Source of the DNA: Bacteroidales bacterium | GTDB taxonomy: Bacteria; Bacteroidota; Bacteroidia; Bacteroidales; UBA10428 | Length of the DNA: 64,000 nt | Assembly (NCBI GenBank): GCA_016934395.1 | Contig: JAFGSZ010000013.1 | Location: forward strand, 124,001-188,000 | Reading direction: 5' to 3' | In this document: positions 25,247-33,751 of the stretch, in pieces | Layout of the letters: the number at the start of each line of letters is the position of its first letter | Position numbering within the stretch: position 1 is the stretch's first letter | The notes under the pieces: model-generated | What the model was told of the DNA's origin: nothing | Databases searched by the model: none | Seen by the model: only the letters and a program-made list of their open reading frames with translations | Made by a program: the position numbers and the translations under genes

Positions 25247-26335
25247 ATGAAGACTTTATTTTTTCTTGTATTCAATTTATTTATATTTTCTAATATTTAT
25301 TGTCAGGACAAAGCAATTCTTACATTTAATTCCATAATTCATGATTTTGGCAATATTAAAGAAGAAAACGGCAAAGTAAATTACACTTTTGAATTTACAA
25401 ACACCGGAAAAATTCCTTTAATAATCAGTAATGTTAAAACCTCTTGCGGATGTACAACACCTGAATGGACTTCATCTCCTGTTATTCCCGGGCTTAAGGG
25501 ATCTATAGATGTTGAATTCAATCCTTATAAACGCCCCGGTATTTTTAATAAAACAATATCAGTATATAGTAATGCAACGATTCCCGTAATAACGCTGACA
25601 ATAAAGGGAAATGTTATTCCAAAAGAACAAAAAGCCGAAGAAATTTATAAGTATTCCATTGGTGAATTGCGCATAACAAATCCACATGTATCTTTTGGCG
25701 TAATTAAAAAGGGTGAAGTTAAACTTAAAACCATAGAAACAGCAAACCTTACAGACCACCCCATACAATTTGAACTTCAGGATGTACCTAAACATATTAA
25801 ATCCACTTCCTCACCATCTGAACTAAAACCGGGACAAACCGGTGAAATTACTTTTGAATTTAATTCGAATGCCGTTAACGACTGGGATTATATTATCAAC
25901 AGGATTAATGTTTTGGTAAACAAAAAAGAAAATTCCAACAATCGGATTATAATTACCGCTATGGTCCAGGAAGATTTCGCGACTTTAACATCTGAAGATC
26001 TTGCTTCATCTCCTAAAGCCCAATTTAATTCCAATACCTTCGATTTTGGAACCATAACCCAGGACCAACAGGTTGAATACGATTTTTTATTAACCAATAC
26101 AGGGCAGAAAGATTTACTCATAAGAAAGGTCAGGGCAAGTTGCGGTTGTACTGCTGTGTCACCTACAAAAAATATTATTAAACCGGGAGAATCCACTTCA
26201 ATAAAAGCTGTATTCAATCCTGCCGGGAAAAGTGGAAACCAGAAAAAGTCGATAACAGTGATTACAAACGATCCAAAAAATTTTAAAACAATACTTTGGG
26301 TAAAAGGAATAGTAGAGGAAGCTCAAAAAAAATAG
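25247..26335 (+). CDS. Secreted protein with three tandem DUF1573-like (Ig-fold) domains
   Basis: A 362-residue protein with a signal peptide (1-19). Domain 1 (about 24-125) has HDFGNIKEENGKVNYTFEFTN and SCGCTTPEW. Domain 3 (about 262-360) has FDFGTITQDQQVEYDFLLTN and SCGCTAVSP. A middle domain (about 145-250) shares the fold pattern but lacks the Cys pair. DUF1573 proteins are periplasmic or surface Ig-like modules common in Bacteroidota; their role is unclear. The Cys-Gly-Cys pairs may bind metal or form a disulfide. Single gene, 51 bp before meaB on the same strand. Confidence 0.85.
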   Translation: MKTLFFLVFNLFIFSNIYCQDKAILTFNSIIHDFGNIKEENGKVNYTFEFTNTGKIPLIISNVKTSCGCTTPEWTSSPVIPGLKGSIDVEFNPYKRPGIFNKTISVYSNATIPVITLTIKGNVIPKEQKAEEIYKYSIGELRITNPHVSFGVIKKGEVKLKTIETANLTDHPIQFELQDVPKHIKSTSSPSELKPGQTGEITFEFNSNAVNDWDYIINRINVLVNKKENSNNRIIITAMVQEDFATLTSEDLASSPKAQFNSNTFDFGTITQDQQVEYDFLLTNTGQKDLLIRKVRASCGCTAVSPTKNIIKPGESTSIKAVFNPAGKSGNQKKSITVITNDPKNFKTILWVKGIVEEAQKK

Positions 26336-26386
26336 CCTTTAAAATATTTTAAAACCCTGGTTAGTACATCGATCAATTACCCCGGA

Positions 26387-27475
26387 ATGAAAAAAAAGGA
26401 ATCTCACCATAGCGCCCTTTCTGTTAGTAATGGAATAGAGCAACCCTCTTCGGTAAACGAGGCTGCTGTAGCCCGATTAAAACATCAAAAAAGAAAGCCG
26501 CTTTCTTCTAAACAATTCCTTGAAGGAATATTGTCCGGCAACAGAATTGTACTTAGTCAGGCAATAACCCTAATTGAAAGTTCCCTTCCGCAACATCAGG
26601 AAAAAGCCCAGAAGATAATTGAAAAATGCCTCCCTTACAGTGGAAATTCAACCCGTATTGGTATTACCGGAGTTCCGGGAGTCGGAAAAAGCTCGTTTAT
26701 CGAAACTTTTGGATTGCATCTTACATCACTTGGACATAAACTGGCTGTGCTGGCTATCGATCCCAGCAGTGAGCGGTCAAAAGGAAGTATTCTTGGCGAT
26801 AAAACCAGAATGGAAGAACTTTCAACCCAGCCCAACGCTTTTATTCGTCCTTCACCATCTGCAGGTTCGCTGGGGGGCGTTGCCCGAAAAACAAGAGAAA
26901 CCATAATTCTTTGTGAGACCGCCGGATTTGATACCATAATTATTGAGACCGTTGGAGTGGGACAATCCGAAACAGCAGTTCATTCCATGGTAGATTTTTT
27001 CCTGCTTTTAATGCTGGCTGGTGCAGGTGATGAGCTTCAGGGAATAAAACGCGGAATAATGGAAATGGCAGATGCTATTGCTATTACTAAAGCTGATTAC
27101 GGAAACATTCAGAAAGCAAACCGGGCAAAAGCAGAGTATACCAATGCACTGCATCTGTTCCCTCCTTCCCCTTCCGGCTGGATACCCAAAGTACTTACCT
27201 GTTCAGCCCATAAAAATGAGGGGATTAAAGAAATCCGGGAAACAATAAATGAATATGAAAATTTTATCCGAAAGAATGGTTTTTTTTCAACACAACGCAG
27301 TGAACAAGCTAAATACTGGCTGTTTGATACCCTTAACAGAAATCTGCAAGACCATTTTTATTTAAATCCCGAAGTAAAAAAACATCTTTTGAAATACCAG
27401 GAAAATGTATTGGATAATAAAATAAGCCCCTTTGTAGCCGCAAGGAAACTTTTAAACAAATACTTCAAAGAATAG
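26387..27475 (+). CDS. meaB: Methylmalonyl-CoA mutase-associated GTPase MeaB
   Basis: A 362-residue G3E-family GTPase. The P-loop is GVPGVGKS (95-102). It also has AIDPSSERSKGSILGDKTRM, a conserved switch-like stretch, then RPSPSAGSLGGVARKTRE and IIETVGVGQSE. MeaB protects and loads adenosylcobalamin into methylmalonyl-CoA mutase. An N-terminal extension of about 35 basic, low-complexity residues precedes the family core. The mutase itself is not in the window, although it is usually adjacent. Length and all G motifs are intact. Confidence 0.93.
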   Translation: MKKKESHHSALSVSNGIEQPSSVNEAAVARLKHQKRKPLSSKQFLEGILSGNRIVLSQAITLIESSLPQHQEKAQKIIEKCLPYSGNSTRIGITGVPGVGKSSFIETFGLHLTSLGHKLAVLAIDPSSERSKGSILGDKTRMEELSTQPNAFIRPSPSAGSLGGVARKTRETIILCETAGFDTIIIETVGVGQSETAVHSMVDFFLLLMLAGAGDELQGIKRGIMEMADAIAITKADYGNIQKANRAKAEYTNALHLFPPSPSGWIPKVLTCSAHKNEGIKEIRETINEYENFIRKNGFFSTQRSEQAKYWLFDTLNRNLQDHFYLNPEVKKHLLKYQENVLDNKISPFVAARKLLNKYFKE

Positions 27476-27769
27476 AATCAGATTTTCCCGTCTGTTTGTT
27501 CCTGTCATTTATAAATTTTATTTTCATTTGTTTTAAACGAAAAGAACATTGTGAACCCAGCAATCAAAATCAGCAATTATAATTTTTCAGCTACGATAAA
27601 AAATTTATTTTCAAACAAAATGAACAAATTTGATTAAATGGTATTTTAAAGAAAACAAAATAATCATTATTTGAAAGTAGAAAATAATTAAATTTATGTT
27701 CTTATAGCAAAGAAGTAATCAATTTATTATGATTATTAATCTTTAAAAATAACCTAAAATTCAAAACAA
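27476..27769. other. 294-bp intergenic region before lpdA, no gene seen
   Basis: An AT-rich stretch between meaB and lpdA. I find no open frame worth listing and no clean TTTG-N19-TAnnTTTG pair; TAAATTTA at about 27688 is the nearest -7-like sequence. It presumably contains the lpdA promoter. Confidence 0.5.
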
Positions 27770-29161
27770 ATGAAGTATGATTTAATTATAATAGGCAGCG
27801 GTCCCGGTGGATATGTAGCAGCAATACGAGCTTCACAGTTAGGAATAAAAGTTGGAGTGGTAGAGAAAAGTGAGCTTGGCGGAGTGTGTCTTAATTGGGG
27901 TTGTATCCCTACTAAATCTTTATTAAAAAGCGCCCAGGTTTTTGAATATACAAAACATGCTGAAGAATACGGAGTGTTTATTGAAGGTAAAGTAAGCGCT
28001 GACTTTTCCGGTATGGTTGAGCGGAGCCGGGAAGTTGCCAATGGAATGAGCAAAGGCATACAATTTTTATTTAAGAAAAATAAAATTGACCACTTGGAAG
28101 GCACTGCAAAACTGAAGGACAATAAAACTGTAGAGGTAATCAACAGCGAAGGAAAATCTTTAACATATACTGCCGATCATATTATTCTGGCCACAGGCGC
28201 CCGATCGAGAGAATTGCCTAATATTAAAATTGATGGCGAAAAAATTATAGGGTATCGTAAGGCCATGACTCTTAAGAAACAACCTAAATCAATGCTTGTA
28301 ATTGGTTCAGGAGCCATAGGCAGCGAATTTGCTTATTTTTATAATTCTATTGGCACAGAAGTTATTCTTGTAGAGTTTTTGCCTAATGTTGTGCCGCTTG
28401 AAGATGAAGAAGTATCAAAACAACTGGAACGCTCATTTAAAAAGGCCGGAATTAAGGTATTGACAAATTCAAGCGTTGAAGCTGTGGATACGAAGGGGAA
28501 AAATTGTAAGGTAACCGTAAAAACAAAAAAAGGAGAAGAAAAATTCGAAGTTGATATGGTATTGTCTGCGGTAGGAATTGCCCCGAATATTGAAAATCTA
28601 GGGATTGAAGACTTGGGTATTGCTGTGGAAAACGGGAAAATTAAAGTTGATGAATATTATAAATCCAGTGTGCCTAATATTTATGCAATCGGAGATATTG
28701 TTCACGGCCCTGCATTAGCCCATGTAGCATCTGCAGAAGGAATAATATGTGTGGAAAAAATTGCAGGAAAAAATCCCGAACCGTTAGACTACGGAAATAT
28801 TCCGGCATGTACCTATACAAATCCTGAAGTTGCTTCTGTTGGACTTTCGGAAAAAGCAGCAAAAGAAGCAGGATATGAAATTAACGTTGGTAAATTTCCC
28901 TACAGTGCATCCGGAAAAGCAAGCGCCGCAGGACATAAGGATGGATTTATCAAATTAATTTTTGATTCTAAGTACGGTGAATTGCTGGGCGCCCACATGA
29001 TTGGTGCCAATGTAACTGAAATGATAGCCGAAATGGTAGTAGCCCGTAAGCTGGAAACTACAGGGCATGAAATTATCAAATCTGTACATCCTCATCCAAC
29101 CATGTCAGAAGCCATAATGGAAGCTGCTGCCGCTGCTTATGGTGAGGTAATACATATATAA
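27770..29161 (+). CDS. lpdA: Dihydrolipoyl dehydrogenase
   Basis: A 463-residue flavoprotein disulfide reductase. It starts with the FAD-binding GSGPGGYVAAI, then the redox-active GGVCLNWGCIPTKS (Cys40 and Cys45). The NAD-binding GSGAIGSEFAYF follows, and the C-terminal HPHPTMSEAIMEAA carries the catalytic His of the partner subunit. It regenerates lipoamide in 2-oxo-acid dehydrogenase or glycine cleavage complexes. The E1 and E2 components are not adjacent. Length is normal, and a clear bidirectional terminator follows. Confidence 0.95.
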   Translation: MKYDLIIIGSGPGGYVAAIRASQLGIKVGVVEKSELGGVCLNWGCIPTKSLLKSAQVFEYTKHAEEYGVFIEGKVSADFSGMVERSREVANGMSKGIQFLFKKNKIDHLEGTAKLKDNKTVEVINSEGKSLTYTADHIILATGARSRELPNIKIDGEKIIGYRKAMTLKKQPKSMLVIGSGAIGSEFAYFYNSIGTEVILVEFLPNVVPLEDEEVSKQLERSFKKAGIKVLTNSSVEAVDTKGKNCKVTVKTKKGEEKFEVDMVLSAVGIAPNIENLGIEDLGIAVENGKIKVDEYYKSSVPNIYAIGDIVHGPALAHVASAEGIICVEKIAGKNPEPLDYGNIPACTYTNPEVASVGLSEKAAKEAGYEINVGKFPYSASGKASAAGHKDGFIKLIFDSKYGELLGAHMIGANVTEMIAEMVVARKLETTGHEIIKSVHPHPTMSEAIMEAAAAAYGEVIHI

Positions 29162-29162
29162 G

Positions 29163-29193
29163 AAAAATGCCGGCTAACAACCGGCATTTTATT
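29163..29193. terminator. Bidirectional terminator between lpdA and the barrel gene
   Basis: AAAAATGCCGG-N7-CCGGCATTTTA forms a strong GC-rich stem with A-rich and T-rich flanks. It sits just between the convergent stop codons at 29161 and 29197 and can serve both genes. Confidence 0.9.
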
Positions 29194-29196
29194 TTC

Positions 29197-29832
29197 TTAG
29201 AAAGACCCGAATTTAAAATTTAAGTTTACGGAAAGTCCCGATACATCCTTAGGTGCCAGTCTATCCATATCCCCTCTGAAAGCCAATCTGTAACCCACTC
29301 CAATCCCAGGCCTGAAAAATTTTGAAACATTCATTTCCAAATTTACTGCAGGTTCTATAATAAGAAAAACTCCTCCTTCAACCATTTTTTCATCACGCAA
29401 TGCCTCTGTAGATTTTTCAAAAAGCACAACACCGCCTGCTCCGATAAGAGTCGGAAATGAAATTTGAAAGGGCATTTTACTTGGGATTATATAATCCAGA
29501 TAAAATCCTCCATAACCCATAATTGTATTCAGACCGTCAATAACACCATCGCGGGTAGGTCCATCAAAAACTGTTTCTGTTACGAATCCGCCTCCGGCAA
29601 GTCCAAGTGCAAACGAATTATTAAACAAGATTGCAGCTTTTACTCCCGCATATGCACCAAAACCATTAATAAGATGTGTAAATTTTACTTCTGGCCCCAA
29701 AAATAGGCTTATATCAACAGGTTTTGAATTTTTAAAAATAAATTGACTTTCATTATTCGATATCTCTTGTGAATAGAGATTTGAAAATGCTATTATAAAA
29801 GTTATAAATAGAATGGACCTGGTGGTTTTCAT
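29197..29832 (-). CDS. Outer-membrane beta-barrel protein, paralogue of the gene at 59664
   Basis: A 211-residue protein with a signal peptide (1-21) and alternating hydrophobic strands ending in a typical barrel terminus (NLNFKFGSF). It closely resembles the gene at 59664. Shared blocks include GYGGFYLDYIIPSKMPFQIS versus GYGGIFFEPIIAPKFPVHIS, a conserved IGAGGVVL/LGVGGVAL stretch, and a IIEPAVNLEMNVSKFFR / VIEPGVELEFNITRFFR segment. The two are clear paralogues. Function is unknown. It is a single gene, convergent with lpdA. Confidence 0.75.
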   Translation of the reverse strand: MKTTRSILFITFIIAFSNLYSQEISNNESQFIFKNSKPVDISLFLGPEVKFTHLINGFGAYAGVKAAILFNNSFALGLAGGGFVTETVFDGPTRDGVIDGLNTIMGYGGFYLDYIIPSKMPFQISFPTLIGAGGVVLFEKSTEALRDEKMVEGGVFLIIEPAVNLEMNVSKFFRPGIGVGYRLAFRGDMDRLAPKDVSGLSVNLNFKFGSF

Positions 29833-29955
29833 AATTCAAGGGTTTATTTTTTACTGGAGTAAATGTAATTATTATTAAAAATAATATATCCAAAAAACAA
29901 GGAGGTTTTTGATAAACAAAATAATAATGATGATATAGCAGGATGGTATGTAAAC

Positions 29956-29990
29956 AAAAAAAGCTGCTCCAACAATTAGAACAGCTTTTT
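29956..29990 (-). terminator. Intrinsic terminator after the small coiled-coil gene
   Basis: AAAAAGCTG and CAGCTTTTT arms (29956-29990) form a stem with A and T flanks. It lies 22 bp downstream of the minus-strand gene that ends at 30012. Confidence 0.8.
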
Positions 29991-30011
29991 ATAGAATATT
30001 TTCTTTATGGC

Positions 30012-30218
30012 TTAATATGAAAACTGGTATTTTTTTCGAAGTTCTTTCTGATATTCGGAAATTTTTCTTTCCAGTTCCAGGTTTTCTTTCAAGAGTTGTC
30101 TTGAATCACCACCTTCTTCTTCTAGCTCTCTTATAAATCTTCGATTTATAATGATTTTTTTCTGGCATTCGTAAATGCTGGAAATCAATCCCTTTATATT
30201 GTATTTCACATCCAACAT
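30012..30218 (-). CDS. Small coiled-coil protein (68 aa), function unknown
   Basis: A 68-residue, highly charged protein with heptad-like stretches (RFIRELEEEGGDSRQLLKEN, LELERKISEYQKELRKKYQF). No membrane segment or signal is present, so it is probably cytoplasmic. A -7-like box TATATTTG lies about 53 bp upstream (plus 30271-30278), and the terminator at 29956-29990 follows. Those two features support a real gene. I recognise no family. Confidence 0.6.
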   Translation of the reverse strand: MLDVKYNIKGLISSIYECQKKIIINRRFIRELEEEGGDSRQLLKENLELERKISEYQKELRKKYQFSY

Positions 30219-30608
30219 AATTTTATTAATATTTCGGATATATAAATTTATTAATTAAACGATTCGGCTTCAAATATATTTTAGTGATGTAAATTACCCT
30301 GTGAGATGATTTGAATTAGCTGCAATTTTAATGTTTAGATTTTCAACCAATTATATTAAAAAGCCAACATCAGATTTTATAAACATTTAACATATTAGTC
30401 TAATAATTGTTCATAAAATTGTTAATAAGTTATTTTTTATAGTGTAAACAATTCGTTTAGAAACTTCAAAAACGACCAGCCCGGTATATTTTCTAAGGGA
30501 TAGTATAATAGCAGATACACTTTTTATATCGATTTTAACTTATAAAAATTATAATTTTATAGGTTATTGAACATCCGTATCCGGAATTTTAAATTTAATA
30601 ATCTTTTT
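30219..30608. other. 390-bp AT-rich intergenic region
   Basis: Lies between the divergent coiled-coil gene (minus) and the SDR gene (plus). It contains a TATATTTG -7-like box on the minus strand (30271-30278). I see no other convincing promoter, repeat or small gene. Confidence 0.5.
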
Positions 30609-31310
30609 ATGGAGCATAATAAGAAAGTAGCTTTAGTAACCGGTGCAAACAGAGGAATTGGATATGAAATTACCCGGCAACTCGGTGAGAATAACTTTAC
30701 GGTAGTTTTAACTTCCAGAAATTCAGAAAAAGGTATTGAAGCACAGGAAAAACTTTTACTATCAGGGCTGGACATTAAGTATCATCAATTGGATGTTACC
30801 AATGAATACAGCATAAATAAAATTGCTGAATGGATAGGAAAGGTATTTGGTGTTCTTGATGTTTTGGTGAATAATGCAGGAGTTTTAATCGACCGGAATC
30901 CTGCTTTACAGGCAGATATAAACGACATTAGAAAAACCATGGAAATAAATGTTTATGGTGTGTTAAAACTAATTCAGGCATTGGTTCCTGTTCTGGAAAA
31001 AAGCAGCGATGCAAGAATCATAAACATTTCCAGCGATATGGGTTGTTTAAGTGAAATGGGACCCGGATTCCCGGGATACCGGTTATCAAAAGCCTCACTT
31101 AATGCTTTAACTGTAATTTTATCACATGAATTTATGCATAAAAATATCTCTATAAATGCGGTAAATCCCGGCTGGGTGAAATCTGATATGGGAGGCGCTA
31201 ATGCGCGTTTTACGGTTGCCCAGGGCGCTGACACAGCGGTTTGGCTTGCTGCTGCCAAAAATATTCCTACGGGAAAATTCTTCTATAATCGCAAAATTGT
31301 TCCCTGTTAA
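30609..31310 (+). CDS. Short-chain dehydrogenase/reductase (carbonyl-reductase-like)
   Basis: A 233-residue SDR. The start is placed at the ATG at 30609 (MEHNKKVALVTGANRGIG), because the TGxxxGIG cofactor motif must lie near the N-terminus; the upstream start at 30567 adds 14 residues outside the family pattern. The active site has NNAG, INISSDMG and Y-R-L-S-K (YxxxK). It lies 3 bp from the convergent TPR gene. The closest pattern is the carbonyl-reductase-like branch of SDRs with NADPH; the substrate is unknown. Confidence 0.85.
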   Translation: MEHNKKVALVTGANRGIGYEITRQLGENNFTVVLTSRNSEKGIEAQEKLLLSGLDIKYHQLDVTNEYSINKIAEWIGKVFGVLDVLVNNAGVLIDRNPALQADINDIRKTMEINVYGVLKLIQALVPVLEKSSDARIINISSDMGCLSEMGPGFPGYRLSKASLNALTVILSHEFMHKNISINAVNPGWVKSDMGGANARFTVAQGADTAVWLAAAKNIPTGKFFYNRKIVPC

Positions 31311-31313
31311 GGA

Positions 31314-33530
31314 TTAATCATTAAAAGATATCTTTAGATAATCGATCATCAGCGGAATATCGATATTTTGTATTCCGCATTTTTTAAGAAACTTGCTGTC
31401 TTCTTTAAAAACCGAAACAAACCAGTTAAAATCAGCTTTTGATTTTTTGAGACTGTTTAAATAATGAGTAATAGCTTCTTTCTGATTACCCAAACACCAT
31501 AATATGTGTCCCATATTCATCAAATCGTGCTTGTTCCCTTCATTTTTAATAACTTTTTCCTGATATTTTTTTGCATTTTCAAGCTTACCCAGCACAAAAC
31601 TGCACCATGCAATCGGCCGGTGAATTTTAAAATTATCAGGATCACGATACTCAATTTTAAAATAATATTTTAGCGCTGATTCAAAATCTTCAGTTTCCAA
31701 AAAAACATTGCCTAAGTTGTTTTGAATAAAAAGATTATCAGGATCAAAAGATTCTGCTTTTTTATAATATTCTATTGCCTTTTTATAATTTCCCGATTTA
31801 CGATAACAGAAAGCAATTTTGTTCAGCAACCATGTTTTTTGCTGATCTAATATTTCAGCTTTATGATAATATTCAAGTGCTTTGGTAAATTCACCCAGTT
31901 GCTGATAACAATATGCAGTTTTTTCAAAAAGTTCGTAATTTTTATCCTTTTCAGAAATATTAATAAAAATATCCAGGGCCTCAACAAAATAGTCTTTTTC
32001 GAAATAAAACTCCCCTATATTTCTAAGTACTTTTTTATCGTCAATAAGTAAATGATAAAAATCTGTATGGTGAAAATCAAATGTATAATTGAATATATCA
32101 TCAAATTCTGTGCGAAGGGGATGAAGTTTAAAAAACCTGTACAGATCCTGGATGTATTGAGTGATTATAGTTTTATCCTTAGCCGTATTATTTATTATTT
32201 CATTCTCCTTTTCCATCTCATTCATGGCCTTAAGTTCCATGTTGAACAACTCAACCATCATCGATTTTTGCATTGAGGGCATATGCTTTACATTCATACA
32301 AAAAGAATATTTATCTGAATTGCACAAGAAAGCTGTACTCTCCAGACCCTCCAAAAAAACCTCCGAATTAAAATCTTCAGTAATATCTTTGAATGCACTG
32401 GTTAACATTTGGTTTTCTTTGTAAAAAGGTAAAAACCAGTTATTGATCTCATTAAAAAACGGGAAATGTTTAAGTAACGCAAATGCACTTAAAAAAACAT
32501 CTGAACCTTCGAGTTGCATATTGGAAAACTGTTCAATTTTATTATACAAATCCGGTGAATCTTTAAATACAGTTTCCCATTCAGGATTTTTATCCTCGAT
32601 ATTTTTTGCTGATAAAATATCCTGTAGGTTGAGTTTTTCATCCAGCGTGGATTTAATTTTCCATACTTCCGGCAAAATCTCTTCTTTAATTTTTTTAGTG
32701 ATTTTTTCCGTTTCTTTTGCCTTAATCAACTGAATAATTATAGCTTCTGTAGTACGTGTAATGTTTTTGTCGCCTTGCATGGCTTTAAGGCGTTGAGTTA
32801 TTTCAGGATAATAATTCAACCGTTTATCATTAACAAATAAAACCAAAAGAATTCCTGTTAATGCCCGTTGCCATACTTCGTGTTCCTGTTTGTGGTAAAA
32901 TTCGAAAAGTAAAATTACTTTATTGCTGTCGAAATGCCTTAGGGTGGATAAAATTAACGCACTTACCAATACTGATTTATAATGCCACAATAAGAATTTA
33001 TTTTCAATTATCTGACGGGTTAACCGAATATCTGTTTCATTAAATTTATCTTGCAACCAAATTATTCTGAAAAGCAAATTTATCTTATCATAATTTATCC
33101 CTGAAAAATTATTTTCCTCACTGTTTTTACCCGATTTTGGTAAATCATCAACAAATTCCAGCCTTGTTAAAAAATCGTTTGCTTCATCATATTTTAGCTG
33201 TAAATCATTAGATAAGGTCTTTTTATATTGATAATACGATAACAACCCTTCGTTTAAAATGATATCCTCTTTGATATCATCGGCAAGTTCACTAACAGAT
33301 TTCACCAGATGAACATATACTTTCTCTTTTTCCGGGTCGTTGCCCAATTCAAAAGAATATTTTAAAATATTTTTATAGGTTTCATAATAATTGTTCAGAT
33401 GACTTTTGTAATCCTGATTTTTACATTTTTCAACCAGTTCAAACAAAATGTCGAATGCATCTTTAACCTGATATTTCTTAATATTATCGAGTATTTGTTT
33501 GTGCTTTTCGAATAATTCTTTTTTTGTCAT
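31314..33530 (-). CDS. Large TPR-repeat protein, N-terminal half unassigned
   Basis: A 738-residue protein. Residues about 510-700 carry about five tetratricopeptide repeats (LFEKTAYCYQQLGEFTKALE, LLNKIAFCYRKSGNYKKAIE, IQNNLGNVFLETEDFESALK and further ones), which usually form a scaffold for protein contacts. The N-terminal 500 residues are helical, acidic and rich in Lys/Glu/Asn, and I recognise no domain there. No signal or membrane segment is seen. It is a single gene, probably cytoplasmic, with an unknown partner. The 221 bp before the next gene hold no obvious promoter. Confidence 0.8.
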   Translation of the reverse strand: MTKKELFEKHKQILDNIKKYQVKDAFDILFELVEKCKNQDYKSHLNNYYETYKNILKYSFELGNDPEKEKVYVHLVKSVSELADDIKEDIILNEGLLSYYQYKKTLSNDLQLKYDEANDFLTRLEFVDDLPKSGKNSEENNFSGINYDKINLLFRIIWLQDKFNETDIRLTRQIIENKFLLWHYKSVLVSALILSTLRHFDSNKVILLFEFYHKQEHEVWQRALTGILLVLFVNDKRLNYYPEITQRLKAMQGDKNITRTTEAIIIQLIKAKETEKITKKIKEEILPEVWKIKSTLDEKLNLQDILSAKNIEDKNPEWETVFKDSPDLYNKIEQFSNMQLEGSDVFLSAFALLKHFPFFNEINNWFLPFYKENQMLTSAFKDITEDFNSEVFLEGLESTAFLCNSDKYSFCMNVKHMPSMQKSMMVELFNMELKAMNEMEKENEIINNTAKDKTIITQYIQDLYRFFKLHPLRTEFDDIFNYTFDFHHTDFYHLLIDDKKVLRNIGEFYFEKDYFVEALDIFINISEKDKNYELFEKTAYCYQQLGEFTKALEYYHKAEILDQQKTWLLNKIAFCYRKSGNYKKAIEYYKKAESFDPDNLFIQNNLGNVFLETEDFESALKYYFKIEYRDPDNFKIHRPIAWCSFVLGKLENAKKYQEKVIKNEGNKHDLMNMGHILWCLGNQKEAITHYLNSLKKSKADFNWFVSVFKEDSKFLKKCGIQNIDIPLMIDYLKISFND

Positions 33531-33751
33531 TATTTTAAGATAATTTTTGTAGTAGATTTTACTTCAAAATCTGCTCCAAAACAGATTAATTCTTATTATC
33601 CTGACAAATTAACCTGTGCAGTTTCTTTAAAGCCAAAAAAAGTTTACGATTGGCAGGTTAAAAGAAGTGACTACCAAAAGAAAAAAATATTTTTAATAAA
33701 CAAACCTTTTTGAATCAATCAGCTTATAGTGATATTCCTGAAAAAATCTCA

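Noticed and set aside
33609-33661. TTAACCTG and CAGGTTAA arms in the region before the TPR gene
   Set aside because: The arms are 37 bp apart with no neighbouring promoter; short separated repeats are expected by chance in AT-rich DNA.
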